A DNA stretch of 62,857 nt from Pseudomonas sp. B6002 (GCF_013385985.1 NZ_JACAOY010000022.1:9608-72464), one strand, 5' to 3'; counted from the first letter of the stretch, positions 55,568 to 62,857 are shown. The notes: a model not told the origin generated them from the letters alone. Made by a program: numbers and translations.

Positions 55568-56322
55568 TGATCAAGACCGCCCCACAATTGGCCGTAATGC
55601 GTGAATCCGGCCGCCTGCTGGCCCAGGTGTTCAGCATGCTCGACGGGTTTGTCTGTGCCGGCCGCTCCACCCTGGAGCTGGACGCCGCCGTCGAGGCCTT
55701 CATCCGCAACGACCTGAAAGCCCGCCCCGCCAGCCTCGGCCAATACGACTACCCATTTAGCATCAACACCTCGATCAACGAGGTGGTTTGCCATGGCATG
55801 CCCAGCGCCAAGGACATCCTCAAGGACGGCGACATCATCAACATCGACATCACCCTGGAAAAAGGCGGGTTTATCGCCGATTCCAGCAAGATGTACATGA
55901 TCGGCAACGTGGCGCCCAAGGCGCGGCGCCTGGTGGAAATGACCTTCGAGGCGATGTGGGCCGGCATTCGCCAGGTCAAGCCCGGGGCGCGGCTGGGTGA
56001 TATCGGCCATGCGATCCAGAGCCACGCACAGGCCAACGGCTACAGCGTGGTGCGTGATTACTGCGGCCATGGCATCGGCCGGCAGATGCATGAAGAGCCG
56101 CAAGTGCTGCACTTCGGTCGCCCTGGCACCGGGCTGGAACTGCGCGAAGGCATGGTGTTCACCATCGAGCCCATGCTCAACCAGGGTGGCGCCAAGGTGC
56201 GCAGCCTCAAGGATGGCTGGACGGTGGTGACCCGGGACAACAGCCTGTCGGCACAGTGGGAACACACTGTGGCGGTGACGGCGGATGGTTTCGAGGTGCT
56301 GACCTTGCAACCCACCCCCTAA
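55567..56322 (+). CDS. map: Type I methionine aminopeptidase, second copy
   Basis: Removes the initiator Met from proteins. The 251-residue enzyme keeps all expected residues: His76 (VCHGMP), metal ligands Asp94 (INIDITLE), Asp105 (IADSSKMY), His168 (CGHGIG), Glu201 (TIEPML) and Glu232 (QWEHTV), and His175 (MHEEP). There is no N-terminal zinc finger. The essential map gene of pseudomonads normally lies near rpsB, so this is probably a paralog. It overlaps the ParD-like gene by one base. A REP doublet follows. Confidence 0.92.
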   Translation: MIKTAPQLAVMRESGRLLAQVFSMLDGFVCAGRSTLELDAAVEAFIRNDLKARPASLGQYDYPFSINTSINEVVCHGMPSAKDILKDGDIINIDITLEKGGFIADSSKMYMIGNVAPKARRLVEMTFEAMWAGIRQVKPGARLGDIGHAIQSHAQANGYSVVRDYCGHGIGRQMHEEPQVLHFGRPGTGLELREGMVFTIEPMLNQGGAKVRSLKDGWTVVTRDNSLSAQWEHTVAVTADGFEVLTLQPTP

Positions 56323-56331
56323 CGACATAAC

Positions 56332-56421
56332 CCTGTAGGAGCCGGCTTGCCGGCGATGGCATCACTGCGGTACTCCTGAAACACCGCGGCGTCCGCATCG
56401 CAGGCAAGCCAGCTCCCACAG
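56332..56421. repeat. REP doublet, hybrid type
   Basis: Left arm CTGTAGGAGCCGGCTTGCCG and right arm CAGGCAAGCCAGCTCCCACA are of different REP types, between map and the convergent corA-like gene. Confidence 0.9.
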
Positions 56422-56444
56422 AGTCAGGGGACAGGGGACAGAGG

Positions 56445-57383
56445 TCACACGACGTTGGCGCCGCCGGCGATTCGCTTGAGCCCCAACACCATCAACCCCG
56501 CCCCCAGCCCCATCGCCGCCAGGAACAGCGGGTACGAAATCCACCACGGCGTACCCGCCGTCATCATGCTGAATTCCGACATGCCGCCCACGCTGGCGAT
56601 CAGGTTGAGCGGCAGGAACACCACGTTGATCAACGTCAGCTTGCGCAACAGGTTGTTCATGCTGTTGTTCATCAGGTTGCCGCGTGCGTCGATCAGCCCA
56701 GAGAACACGTTGGAGTAGATCTCTGCCTGTTTGTAGCACTGGTGGTTTTCGATGATCAGGTCGTCGATCAGGCCCAGGGTCTGGGCGCTGAAGTGTTCCT
56801 TCTCGGCGTGATTGCGCAGCCGCGTCAGCACGGCGCCGTTGCTGTGCAGGGCGTTGATGTAATAGATCAGGCTCTCGCTGAGGCTGAACATCTGCATCAG
56901 GTGATGGTTGCTCATGGAGGCGTTGAACTGTTGCTGCAACTCCCGTGCAACCAGCTTGATCACCTTGAGGTGGCCCAGGTAGTGGTGGATGTTGTTGAGC
57001 AGCAAGTCGAGCAGCACGTCCAGTGGCGCGTGCAAGGGGTGGCGCTTGCCCAAGCCGGTCAGCGGGGTTTCATCGGGGGCAATCACCAGCAGCCGGTCCG
57101 GTGAAAACAGCAAGCCGCAGGACGACACTTCAAACACCAGGCTGCCACCGCCGGAGTAGTTTTCCGGGCGTTTCCAGATCAGGAACAGGTTGTCGGGGTG
57201 GAACTCGATTCGCGAGACTTCGTCCGGGTCGAGTGCCGAGGCCAGTGCGTGTTCATCCAGCTTGTAATGGTCACGCAGCCTGTCTCGCTCGGCCGGGTCA
57301 GGGTTGTTGAACAACAGGATGGGGGCCTCGTCACTGTCCCCGCTGCGCAGCGTGCCATCGATCAGGTCAAAGCGCTGGATCAT
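56445..57383 (-). CDS. CorA/ZntB-family divalent cation transporter
   Basis: The 312-residue protein has an N-terminal cytoplasmic funnel domain (about 1-245, long helices) and two C-terminal transmembrane segments (LTLINVVFLPLNLIASVGGM and WWISYPLFLAAMGLGAGLMV). The signature after segment 1 reads GGMS instead of the GMN of CorA magnesium channels, so ion selectivity may differ. It begins 6 bp after the stop of the RimK-like gene and so is in the same operon. The funnel domain and the fold are clear; the ion is not. Confidence 0.85.
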   Translation of the reverse strand: MIQRFDLIDGTLRSGDSDEAPILLFNNPDPAERDRLRDHYKLDEHALASALDPDEVSRIEFHPDNLFLIWKRPENYSGGGSLVFEVSSCGLLFSPDRLLVIAPDETPLTGLGKRHPLHAPLDVLLDLLLNNIHHYLGHLKVIKLVARELQQQFNASMSNHHLMQMFSLSESLIYYINALHSNGAVLTRLRNHAEKEHFSAQTLGLIDDLIIENHQCYKQAEIYSNVFSGLIDARGNLMNNSMNNLLRKLTLINVVFLPLNLIASVGGMSEFSMMTAGTPWWISYPLFLAAMGLGAGLMVLGLKRIAGGANVV

Positions 57384-57389
57384 CGCCGG

Positions 57390-58976
57390 CTACCAGACCT
57401 GGCCTTGGCGCTTGAGCTCCAGGCGCCGCACAAACTCCTCCAGCACCAGGGCATACAGGTCGTCCTGCAAATAGGCATCTTCGATGCCGGCGTCCATATT
57501 GGGGTTGTCGTTGACCTCGATCACCACCACCTTGTCACCGGATTGCTTGAGGTCCACGCCATACAGGCCGTCACCGATCAGGTTGGCGGTCTTCACAGCC
57601 AGTTCGACCACGGCCTTCGGCGCCTCGTGGACCGCAAGGGTGCGGCATTCGCCGTTGATGTCCTGGCCGATGGCCTTGTGGTTGTAGATCTGCCAATGGC
57701 CCTTGGACATGAAGTACTGGCAGGCAAAGATCGGCTTGCGATTGAGCACGCCGATGCGCCAGTCATACTCGGTGTAGAAAAACTCCTGGGCCAGCAACAG
57801 CACCGAATGTTCGAACAGCTCGGCGGTAGCCTTGAGCAGGGCCTCCTGGCTCTCCACCTTGATCACACCCCGGGAAAAACAACCGTCGGGGATCTTCAGC
57901 ACCAAGGGGAAGCCCAGGCGTTCGCCGACCCGTTCGAAGTCTTCCGGTCGTTCCTTGTAGAGAATCTCGGTGGCGGGCATGCCCAGTTGATGGCTGTTAA
58001 GCAGGTCGGTGAGGTAGACCTTGTTGGTGCAGCGCAGGATCGACGCCGGGTCATCCATCACCACCAGGCCTTCGCTCTCGGCCTTCTTGGCGAAGCGGTA
58101 GGTGTGGTTGTCGACGCTGGTGGTCTCACGGATCAGCAAGGCGTCGTATTCGGCGAGGCGTGCGTAGTCCTTGCGTTCAATCAGCTCCACGTCGATACCC
58201 AGGCCTTTGCCGACCCGTACGAAGTTTTCCAGGGCACGGGCGTTGGACGGGGGCAGTTGCTCCTGGGGGTCGTGAAGAATGGCCAGGTCATAACGGGCCA
58301 ATCGGCGTGAACGGGGTTGGCGCCAGATCTTGCGGCTGAAGTTGTCGAGGGCGTGGGCGAACTGATCTTCCTGATCATCACGCAACTTGTGCAGCACGCC
58401 GGACTTGACCCCTTCGATATGCCAGCCGTTGTTCTTTCTGAATTCAACTAAGAGGATCGGGCACGGGAAGGTTTCAAATAACTGGCGGGCCAGATCCTGC
58501 AACGGTTCTATATTGGTGCGGCCGAAGTAAAGGGTCAGGGTAAACCCTTCGGTATTGCTGTAAAGGTGATGACTCAAGGCTTTATCGAGGGTTTTATCCA
58601 GGTCATCCAGCGCCAGGCCATACAGTGATTTTTTGGTCAGTTCACTGATGGTGCGCACCGACGGAATTACTTTGTGCCCCCGCGCTTCAGCCAGCAGCGA
58701 GCAGTAGTAACCGTGCCCCAGGTACTTGTAGCTGCGGCACAGGTTGATCACCTGCACGCGCTTGCCGCTCTCGTTTTCCCGCGTCTGTTCCAGGTATTCC
58801 TGGGCGGTGACGATGTCTTCGCTGGGGAAGTAGGAGGCCCAATCTTCCTTGCGTTCGACAATGATCACAACTTGACTGGCCCCTTTGGGTGGTGCGGAAA
58901 AATAACCTTTGTTAGTTATTGTCGCCGCGAGGGTTTGCTCGGATACTTCACGCCAATGACCTTGTACCGCCGACAT
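57390..58976 (-). CDS. RimK-like ATP-grasp ligase with N-terminal RLAN domain
   Basis: The 528-residue protein probably forms an amide bond between an amino acid or peptide and a carboxylate with ATP. Residues 1 to about 200 form a RimK-like-ATP-grasp N-terminal domain (VIIVERKEDWASYFPSEDIV, RVQVINLCRSYKYLGHGYYC). A RimK-type pre-ATP-grasp and ATP-grasp region follows (TNKVYLTDLLNSHQLGMPAT, PLVLKIPDGCFSRGVIKVES, DWRIGVLNRKPIFACQYFM, YGVDLKQSGDKVVVIEVNDN, with NPNMDAGIED at the metal site). True RimK, which adds Glu to ribosomal protein S6, is much shorter. It is divergent from a GNAT-C39 gene and precedes a CorA-like gene. Confidence 0.87.
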   Translation of the reverse strand: MSAVQGHWREVSEQTLAATITNKGYFSAPPKGASQVVIIVERKEDWASYFPSEDIVTAQEYLEQTRENESGKRVQVINLCRSYKYLGHGYYCSLLAEARGHKVIPSVRTISELTKKSLYGLALDDLDKTLDKALSHHLYSNTEGFTLTLYFGRTNIEPLQDLARQLFETFPCPILLVEFRKNNGWHIEGVKSGVLHKLRDDQEDQFAHALDNFSRKIWRQPRSRRLARYDLAILHDPQEQLPPSNARALENFVRVGKGLGIDVELIERKDYARLAEYDALLIRETTSVDNHTYRFAKKAESEGLVVMDDPASILRCTNKVYLTDLLNSHQLGMPATEILYKERPEDFERVGERLGFPLVLKIPDGCFSRGVIKVESQEALLKATAELFEHSVLLLAQEFFYTEYDWRIGVLNRKPIFACQYFMSKGHWQIYNHKAIGQDINGECRTLAVHEAPKAVVELAVKTANLIGDGLYGVDLKQSGDKVVVIEVNDNPNMDAGIEDAYLQDDLYALVLEEFVRRLELKRQGQVW

Positions 58977-59070
58977 AATATTTGATCCGCTTTAGAGAAC
59001 TCGACCTTTTCTATTAAGCACGATCTTTTAGAGAAGTCCCGTTTCGTTACGCAACTTTTACGGCGGTTAT

Positions 59071-60171
59071 ATGGCTCTTTCCTTTCGCGTTGCAACACCG
59101 GCCGATGTGCCTGAATTGGTGGCCTTGGAACAGCATTGTTTCACCACCGACCGGCTCTCGCCGCGCAGTTTCCAGTGGATGGTCAGCCGCGCCCACGGGC
59201 AGTTGCTGGTGGCGGAAAATGACGAGCAGTTGCTCGGCTACGCCCTGGTGCTGTTCCATCGCGGCACCTCATTGGCGCGCCTGTACTCCATCGCCATTGC
59301 CGAACACGCGCGCGGCATAGGCCTGGGCAAGCAATTGCTGGCCCGCATCGAGGCCTGCGCCGTCGAGCACGACTGTGCCTACCTGCGCCTGGAAGTGCGC
59401 ACCGACAACCCCGGCGCCCTCGCCCTCTACGAACGCAATGGCTACCGGCGCTTCGCCCTGATCAACGATTACTACGAAGACCACACCGCCGCCCTGCGCC
59501 TGGAAAAACGCATCCTGCAGCATCACACCGCACGCCCGCAGAGCGTGCCGTATTACCAACAGACCACCGACTTCACCTGCGGCGCCGCCTGCCTGCTGAT
59601 GGCCATGGGCGCGTTGGTGCCTGGGCGTGTGGCGCAACGGCGCGAAGAGCTGCAAATCTGGCGCGAAGCGACCACCGTGTTCATGACCGCCGGCCATGGC
59701 GGTTGCAGCCCTCAGGGGTTGGCGCTGGCCGCCTGGCGTCGGGGGTTTCGCGTGCGGATGCAGGTGAATGTACGTGGGCCGTTGTTTCTCGATGGCGTGC
59801 GCGACCCGCACAAGAAGGACGTGATGCGTGTGGTGCACGAGGCGTTCGAGGAAGAACTGGCAGGCAGCGACGTCGAACAGGTGCTCGGCGGCGCCCTGGA
59901 CTTGCCACGGGTGCTGCAGGCAGGCGGGCAACCGCTGGTGTTGATCAGCAGCTACCGCCTTACGCGCTCCAAGTCGCCGCACTGGGTGATGGTTACTGAC
60001 TGCGACGACGAGTTTGTCTACCTACACGACCCGGATGTGGACCACAGCCAGCACCGCCAGCCCCTGGACTGCCAGCACCTGCCGGTCAGCCATGGGGAGT
60101 TCGAGCGCATGTGCCGGTTTGGCAATAACAAGTTGCGCGCGGCGGTGGTGCTGTTTATGCCACCTGCTTGA
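59071..60171 (+). CDS. GNAT acetyltransferase fused to C39-like peptidase
   Basis: The 366-residue fusion has an N-terminal GNAT domain (1-150; LARLYSIAIAEHARGIGLGK with the acetyl-CoA loop, then VRTDNPGALALYERNGYRRF). The C-terminal half is a C39-type papain-like peptidase (PYYQQTTDFTCGAACLLMAM with the catalytic Cys, SKSPHWVMVTDCDDEFVYLH with the catalytic His, then DPD). It has no transporter domains, so it is not a bacteriocin exporter. It is divergent from the RimK-like gene, 94 bp apart. The pair is seen together in many proteobacteria and is thought to make and process a peptide. It overlaps sfnG tail to tail by 17 bp. Confidence 0.88.
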   Translation: MALSFRVATPADVPELVALEQHCFTTDRLSPRSFQWMVSRAHGQLLVAENDEQLLGYALVLFHRGTSLARLYSIAIAEHARGIGLGKQLLARIEACAVEHDCAYLRLEVRTDNPGALALYERNGYRRFALINDYYEDHTAALRLEKRILQHHTARPQSVPYYQQTTDFTCGAACLLMAMGALVPGRVAQRREELQIWREATTVFMTAGHGGCSPQGLALAAWRRGFRVRMQVNVRGPLFLDGVRDPHKKDVMRVVHEAFEEELAGSDVEQVLGGALDLPRVLQAGGQPLVLISSYRLTRSKSPHWVMVTDCDDEFVYLHDPDVDHSQHRQPLDCQHLPVSHGEFERMCRFGNNKLRAAVVLFMPPA

Positions 60172-61240
60172 TCGCGGCCTTGGCTTCCAGCTCGCGCACC
60201 AGCGGCAACACGCGCTTGCCGAAGTACTCGACTTCTTCCTGGAAGTGCAGGAAGCCGGCGAGCACCAGGTCCACACCGACCGCCTTGAGCGCGACGATGC
60301 GCTCGGCAATCTGTTGCGGGGTGCCGATCAGGTTGGTCTTGAAGCCGTCGTTGTACTGCACCAGGTCTTCAAAGCTGGACTTGGCCCAGTTGCCCTCGCC
60401 TTCGGGCGACGCCTTGCCCGCTTGCTTCGCCGCATCGCCAAATGCATTCACGGCTTCCGGGTCGGCTTTTTCGATGATTTCGGCGAGCACGGCGCGGGCT
60501 TCTTCCTCGGTATCCCGGGCGATGACAAACGCGTTCACACCGACTTTGACCGAATGATTATTCGCGGCCGCCTTGGCGCGGATATCGTCGACCTGGGCCT
60601 TGATGCCTTCCGGGGTGTTGCCGTTGGTGAAATACCAGTCCGACACCCGCGCCGCCATGTCCCGCGCGGCCCGTGAGCTGCCGCCCTGGAACACTTCGGG
60701 CTGGCCCAGTGGCTTGGGCTTGAGGGTGTAGTTGTTGAAGCGGTAGAAGTCGCCCTTGAAAGTGAAGTCGTCCTGGCTCCAGATGCCCTTGAGGGCACGG
60801 ATGAACTCTTCGGAACGGCGATAACGCTCATCGTGTTCCAGCCAATGTTCGCCGATGGCCTGGAACTCGCCCTTGAACCAGCCGCTGACGATGTTCACCG
60901 CAATGCGGCCGTTGGTGAGCTGGTCGATGGTCGCCAATTGCTTGGCCGCCAACGCCGGTTGCCACGGGCCGGGCAGGATCGCTGCAATGACTTTGAGCTT
61001 GGTAGTCGCTGCCAGCAACGCATGGCTGAACGCCACGGACTCGTGCTGGTTCTCGGCACCGTAGCCGGCGGTAAAGCGAATTTGCGTCAGGCCATATTCA
61101 AAGCCGGCCTCTTCGGCCAACTGCGCCAGTTTGCGGTTGTAGTCGATGCCCCAATGGGTGCGCTGTTCGATCTTGCTCACCACCAGCCCACCGCTGACGT
61201 TGGGCACCCAATAGGCAAATTTCACGGCTTGCTGACTCAT
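60155..61240 (-). CDS. sfnG: FMNH2-dependent dimethylsulfone monooxygenase
   Basis: Splits dimethylsulfone to methanesulfinate with reduced flavin from a partner reductase, for sulfur scavenging. The 361-residue protein is of the bacterial luciferase family: it opens KFAYWVPNVSGGLVVSKIEQ and has RHWGIDYN-like THWGIDYNRKLAQLAEEAGF, VNIVSGWFKGEFQAIGEHWL and EVFQGGSSRAARDMAARVSD. The length and motifs match SfnG of P. putida. A sigma-54 promoter 28 bp before its start and a shared palindrome fit control by the activator SfnR. It overlaps the GNAT-C39 gene by 17 bp at the 3-prime end. Confidence 0.93.
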   Translation of the reverse strand: MSQQAVKFAYWVPNVSGGLVVSKIEQRTHWGIDYNRKLAQLAEEAGFEYGLTQIRFTAGYGAENQHESVAFSHALLAATTKLKVIAAILPGPWQPALAAKQLATIDQLTNGRIAVNIVSGWFKGEFQAIGEHWLEHDERYRRSEEFIRALKGIWSQDDFTFKGDFYRFNNYTLKPKPLGQPEVFQGGSSRAARDMAARVSDWYFTNGNTPEGIKAQVDDIRAKAAANNHSVKVGVNAFVIARDTEEEARAVLAEIIEKADPEAVNAFGDAAKQAGKASPEGEGNWAKSSFEDLVQYNDGFKTNLIGTPQQIAERIVALKAVGVDLVLAGFLHFQEEVEYFGKRVLPLVRELEAKAAIKQVA

Positions 61241-61278
61241 CGGACCTTACCTCGCACACAGGGATGTAGGAGGGTCAG

Positions 61279-61294
61279 AGCAGCAAGCGTGCCA
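61279..61294 (-). promoter_or_regulatory. Sigma-54 promoter of sfnG
   Basis: Minus-strand TGGCACGCTTGCTGCT fits TGGCACG-N4-TTGCW with one mismatch; the GG and GC are 12 bp apart as required. The leader to the ATG at 61240 is about 28 nt. Confidence 0.7.
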
Positions 61295-61392
61295 GCCACC
61301 GGCAAAGGCCCGGCGTAAGGGCGCTGCCTTAAGAAACCGGGCAGTGACGGACTGTATCGCGGGTGTCAGGGATCGCACTGCTTTGTCGTTCC

Positions 61393-61412
61393 ACTGTTGC
61401 TGGAGCAACAGT
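61393..61412. promoter_or_regulatory. 20-bp palindrome, candidate activator site for sfnG/sfnB
   Basis: ACTGTTGCTGGAGCAACAGT has perfect 9-bp arms. It lies about 75 bp upstream of the sfnB start site and about 135 bp upstream of that of sfnG, where a sigma-54 activator such as SfnR would bind. Confidence 0.6.
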
Positions 61413-61426
61413 CAGCCAAGGTTGTA

Positions 61427-61442
61427 GCCCGTAAATACGGGC
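61427..61442. other. 16-bp palindrome near the sfnB promoter
   Basis: GCCCGTAAATACGGGC is a perfect inverted repeat 10 bp upstream of the sfnB -24 element. Function unknown. Confidence 0.4.
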
Positions 61443-61451
61443 TGGAACACC

Positions 61452-61468
61452 CGGCACGGACTGTGCAA
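61452..61468 (+). promoter_or_regulatory. Sigma-54 promoter of sfnB
   Basis: CGGCACGGACTGTGCAA matches the -24 GG and -12 GC at 12-bp spacing (61453 and 61465) with TGGCACG-N4-TTGCA differing at two bases. It lies about 40 bp before the ATG. Confidence 0.65.
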
Positions 61469-61507
61469 TCGCCCTGGTACTTGAACACTGCCAAGGAGCT
61501 GCCTCCC

Positions 61508-62746
61508 ATGACCGAGCAACACGTGATCAACCCGCTGTCCATCGGCGTCGACTACCCCGCACTGGCCGCACGCTTTCGGCCGATCTTCCAGCGCATCGCC
61601 GACGGCGCGGTTGAGCGTGAGCAAACCCGCACCCTGCCCTACGAACCCATCCGGTGGCTCAAGGAAGCCGGCTTTGGCGCGGTGCGGGTGCCGGTGGAAT
61701 ATGGCGGTGGCGGCGCGTCCCTGCCGCAGTTGTTCGAACTGCTGATCGAGTTGGCCGCTGCCGACTCCAACGTGCCCCAGGCCCTGCGCGGGCACTTTGC
61801 GTTTGCCGAGGACCGACTGAACGCGCCACCCGGTGCCGGACGCGACCTGTGGTTCAAGCGTTTTGTCGACGGCGATATCGTCGGCTGCGCCTGGACGGAA
61901 ATCGGTGATGTCGCGATTGGCGATGTGGTGACCCAGGTCAGCCCGGACGGCGATCAGTGGAAGCTCAACGGTGAGAAGTTCTACAGCACCGGCAGCCTGT
62001 TTTCGGACTGGATCGATGTGTACGCCCAGCGCAGCGACACCGGCGCCTCGGTGATTGCCGCCACCCGCACGCGCCAGCCGGGTGTGGTGCAGAGCGATGA
62101 TTGGGACGGGTTTGGCCAGCGCACCACGGGCAGTGGCACTACGCGATTTACCGACGCGGTGGTCGAGGGCGACAACGTTATCGATTTTGCTACCCGGTTC
62201 AAGTATCAGACGGCCTTCTACCAACTGGTGCTGCTGGCAAGCCTGGCGGGGATTGGGCGGGCGGCGCTTAACGATGTGGCCCGGCAGGTGCGCAGCCGTA
62301 AACGTATCTATAGCCATGGCAATGCGGCGCATGTGAGTCAGGATGCGCAGGTTCTGCAAGTGGTGGGTGAGGTGGCGGCTTTGGTGTATGCGGCTGAGGC
62401 CAGCGCGTTGAAGGCGGCTGTTCCGGCGCAGCGGGCTTACTTGTCGCGGTTTTCGGGGGATGCGGAGTTGGAGCGGGAGGCCAATGTGGTGGCGGAGATT
62501 GAGTCGGCGACGGCGCAGGTGGTGGTGTCGCAGTTGGTGCAGCGGGCGACCACTGAGTTGTTCAATGCGCTGGGGGCTTCGGATGTGCGCCAGGGGAAAG
62601 CGCTGGACCGGCATTGGCGGAATGCGCGGACGGTGTCGTCGCATAATCCGGTGATTTACAAGGCGCGGATTGTGGGGGATTGGGTGGTGAATGGGAGTGA
62701 GCCGCCGTTTGTTTGGCAGATTGGGAATGGGGTGGGTCGGGGGTGA
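61508..62746 (+). CDS. sfnB: SfnB-family sulfur acquisition oxidoreductase (acyl-CoA dehydrogenase fold)
   Basis: The 412-residue flavoprotein has the acyl-CoA dehydrogenase fold: an N-terminal helical domain (YEPIRWLKEAGFGAVRVPVE), a middle beta domain (CAWTEIGDVAIGDVVTQVSP; LNGEKFYSTGSLFSDWIDVY), and a C-terminal helical domain (FNALGASDVRQGKALDRHWR). It lacks the active-site Glu pattern of fatty-acid enzymes and resembles SfnB/DszC-like monooxygenases, which oxidise sulfur compounds with FMNH2. AAGGAG precedes the ATG at 61508; the extension to 61397 lies upstream of the promoter. From about 62200 the codons end in G or T far more than before. It is divergent from sfnG. Confidence 0.85.
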   Translation: MTEQHVINPLSIGVDYPALAARFRPIFQRIADGAVEREQTRTLPYEPIRWLKEAGFGAVRVPVEYGGGGASLPQLFELLIELAAADSNVPQALRGHFAFAEDRLNAPPGAGRDLWFKRFVDGDIVGCAWTEIGDVAIGDVVTQVSPDGDQWKLNGEKFYSTGSLFSDWIDVYAQRSDTGASVIAATRTRQPGVVQSDDWDGFGQRTTGSGTTRFTDAVVEGDNVIDFATRFKYQTAFYQLVLLASLAGIGRAALNDVARQVRSRKRIYSHGNAAHVSQDAQVLQVVGEVAALVYAAEASALKAAVPAQRAYLSRFSGDAELEREANVVAEIESATAQVVVSQLVQRATTELFNALGASDVRQGKALDRHWRNARTVSSHNPVIYKARIVGDWVVNGSEPPFVWQIGNGVGRG

Positions 62747-62788
62747 GGTTTGATTGGGGGCTTATCCGTTATTGGGGTGATGGCTGAG

Positions 62789-62857
62789 TATGGTTTCGCC
62801 CTTACGGCGACTCACTTTGGAAAAGCCCCAAAGTAAGCAAAGGGCTCTTGCCCCAAC
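62789..62857 (-). repeat. Structured intergenic repeat, copy 2
   Basis: Inverted relative to copy 1 at 14-84. On the minus strand it reads GTTGGGGCAAGAGCCCTTTG onward, with stem CTTACTTTGG/CCAAAGTGAG and stem TCGCC/GGCGA around the GTAAG loop. Stem changes against copy 1 are compensated. The bases 62747-62788 before it hold no other feature. Confidence 0.75.

Noticed and set aside
55358-56322. Classical ParDE toxin-antitoxin locus
   Set aside because: No ParE or RelE-like toxin is adjacent; the downstream gene is an intact methionine aminopeptidase.
57390-58976. Ribosomal protein S6 modification enzyme RimK itself
   Set aside because: At 528 residues with an extra N-terminal domain it is much longer than RimK (about 300), and the neighbours differ.
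59071-60171. Bacteriocin ABC exporter, suggested by the C39 domain
   Set aside because: There are no ABC transporter or membrane segments; the C39 domain is fused to a GNAT domain.

Overview
The window looks like chromosomal DNA of a Pseudomonas fluorescens-group bacterium. The reasons are: dense GC-rich genes with C-ending codons; a complete mannitol operon (mtlR-mtlEFGKDYZ) whose dehydrogenase carries the K295/N300/H303 triad known from the P. fluorescens enzyme; a MuxABC-OpmB type efflux operon; small Pseudomonas families (DUF2790, DUF1652, DUF3203-like); and eleven REP doublets plus two or more single REPs scattered between genes. No rRNA, tRNA, insertion sequence, prophage or CRISPR array was seen. 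The two ends of the window carry inverted copies of the same roughly 70-bp structured repeat.

Layout. 0.3-5.4 kb: stand-alone aroA, a conserved hypothetical, a quinone reductase/TetR divergon, a secreted repeat protein, a GNAT and a LysR regulator. 5.5-11.1 kb: a drug-type MFS transporter, an L-2-hydroxyglutarate module (GntR repressor, lhgO oxidase, MHS transporter) with twin operators, and a secreted CAP protein. 11.2-14.6 kb: a hybrid histidine kinase facing a diguanylate cyclase. 14.6-22.5 kb: a GlgE-pathway operon (glgE, treS-maltokinase fusion, glgB) that turns trehalose into branched alpha-glucan, behind an AlgU-like promoter. 22.6-31.2 kb: mixed small and regulatory genes, including two orphan proteins, mgtC, ccoG, a MocR regulator, an SDR enzyme and an MHYT-GGDEF-EAL protein.

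31.5-40.6 kb: muxABC-opmB, with every gene overlapping the next by 4 bp. 40.9-42.8 kb: tpx and a glycosyltransferase. 42.9-52.6 kb: the mannitol regulon. Mannitol is imported by MtlEFGK and oxidised to fructose by MtlD; MtlZ phosphorylates fructose and MtlY is the xylulokinase-type branch. 52.8-56.3 kb: small proteins, a threonine dehydratase preceded by a classical leader-peptide attenuator, and a ParD-like/methionine aminopeptidase pair. 56.4-60.2 kb: an ATP-grasp (RimK-like)/CorA-like operon divergent from a GNAT-C39 peptidase fusion, probably one peptide-ligation/processing system of unknown product. 60.2-62.7 kb: sfnG and an sfnB-like gene for sulfone sulfur use, facing away from each other with a candidate sigma-54 promoter each and a 20-bp palindrome between them.

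The observations I rate highest are the attenuator before the ACT-less threonine dehydratase, the RimK/GNAT-C39/CorA divergon, the sfn sigma-54 divergon, the ParD-like/Map pair, and the conserved two-hairpin fold of the terminal repeat.
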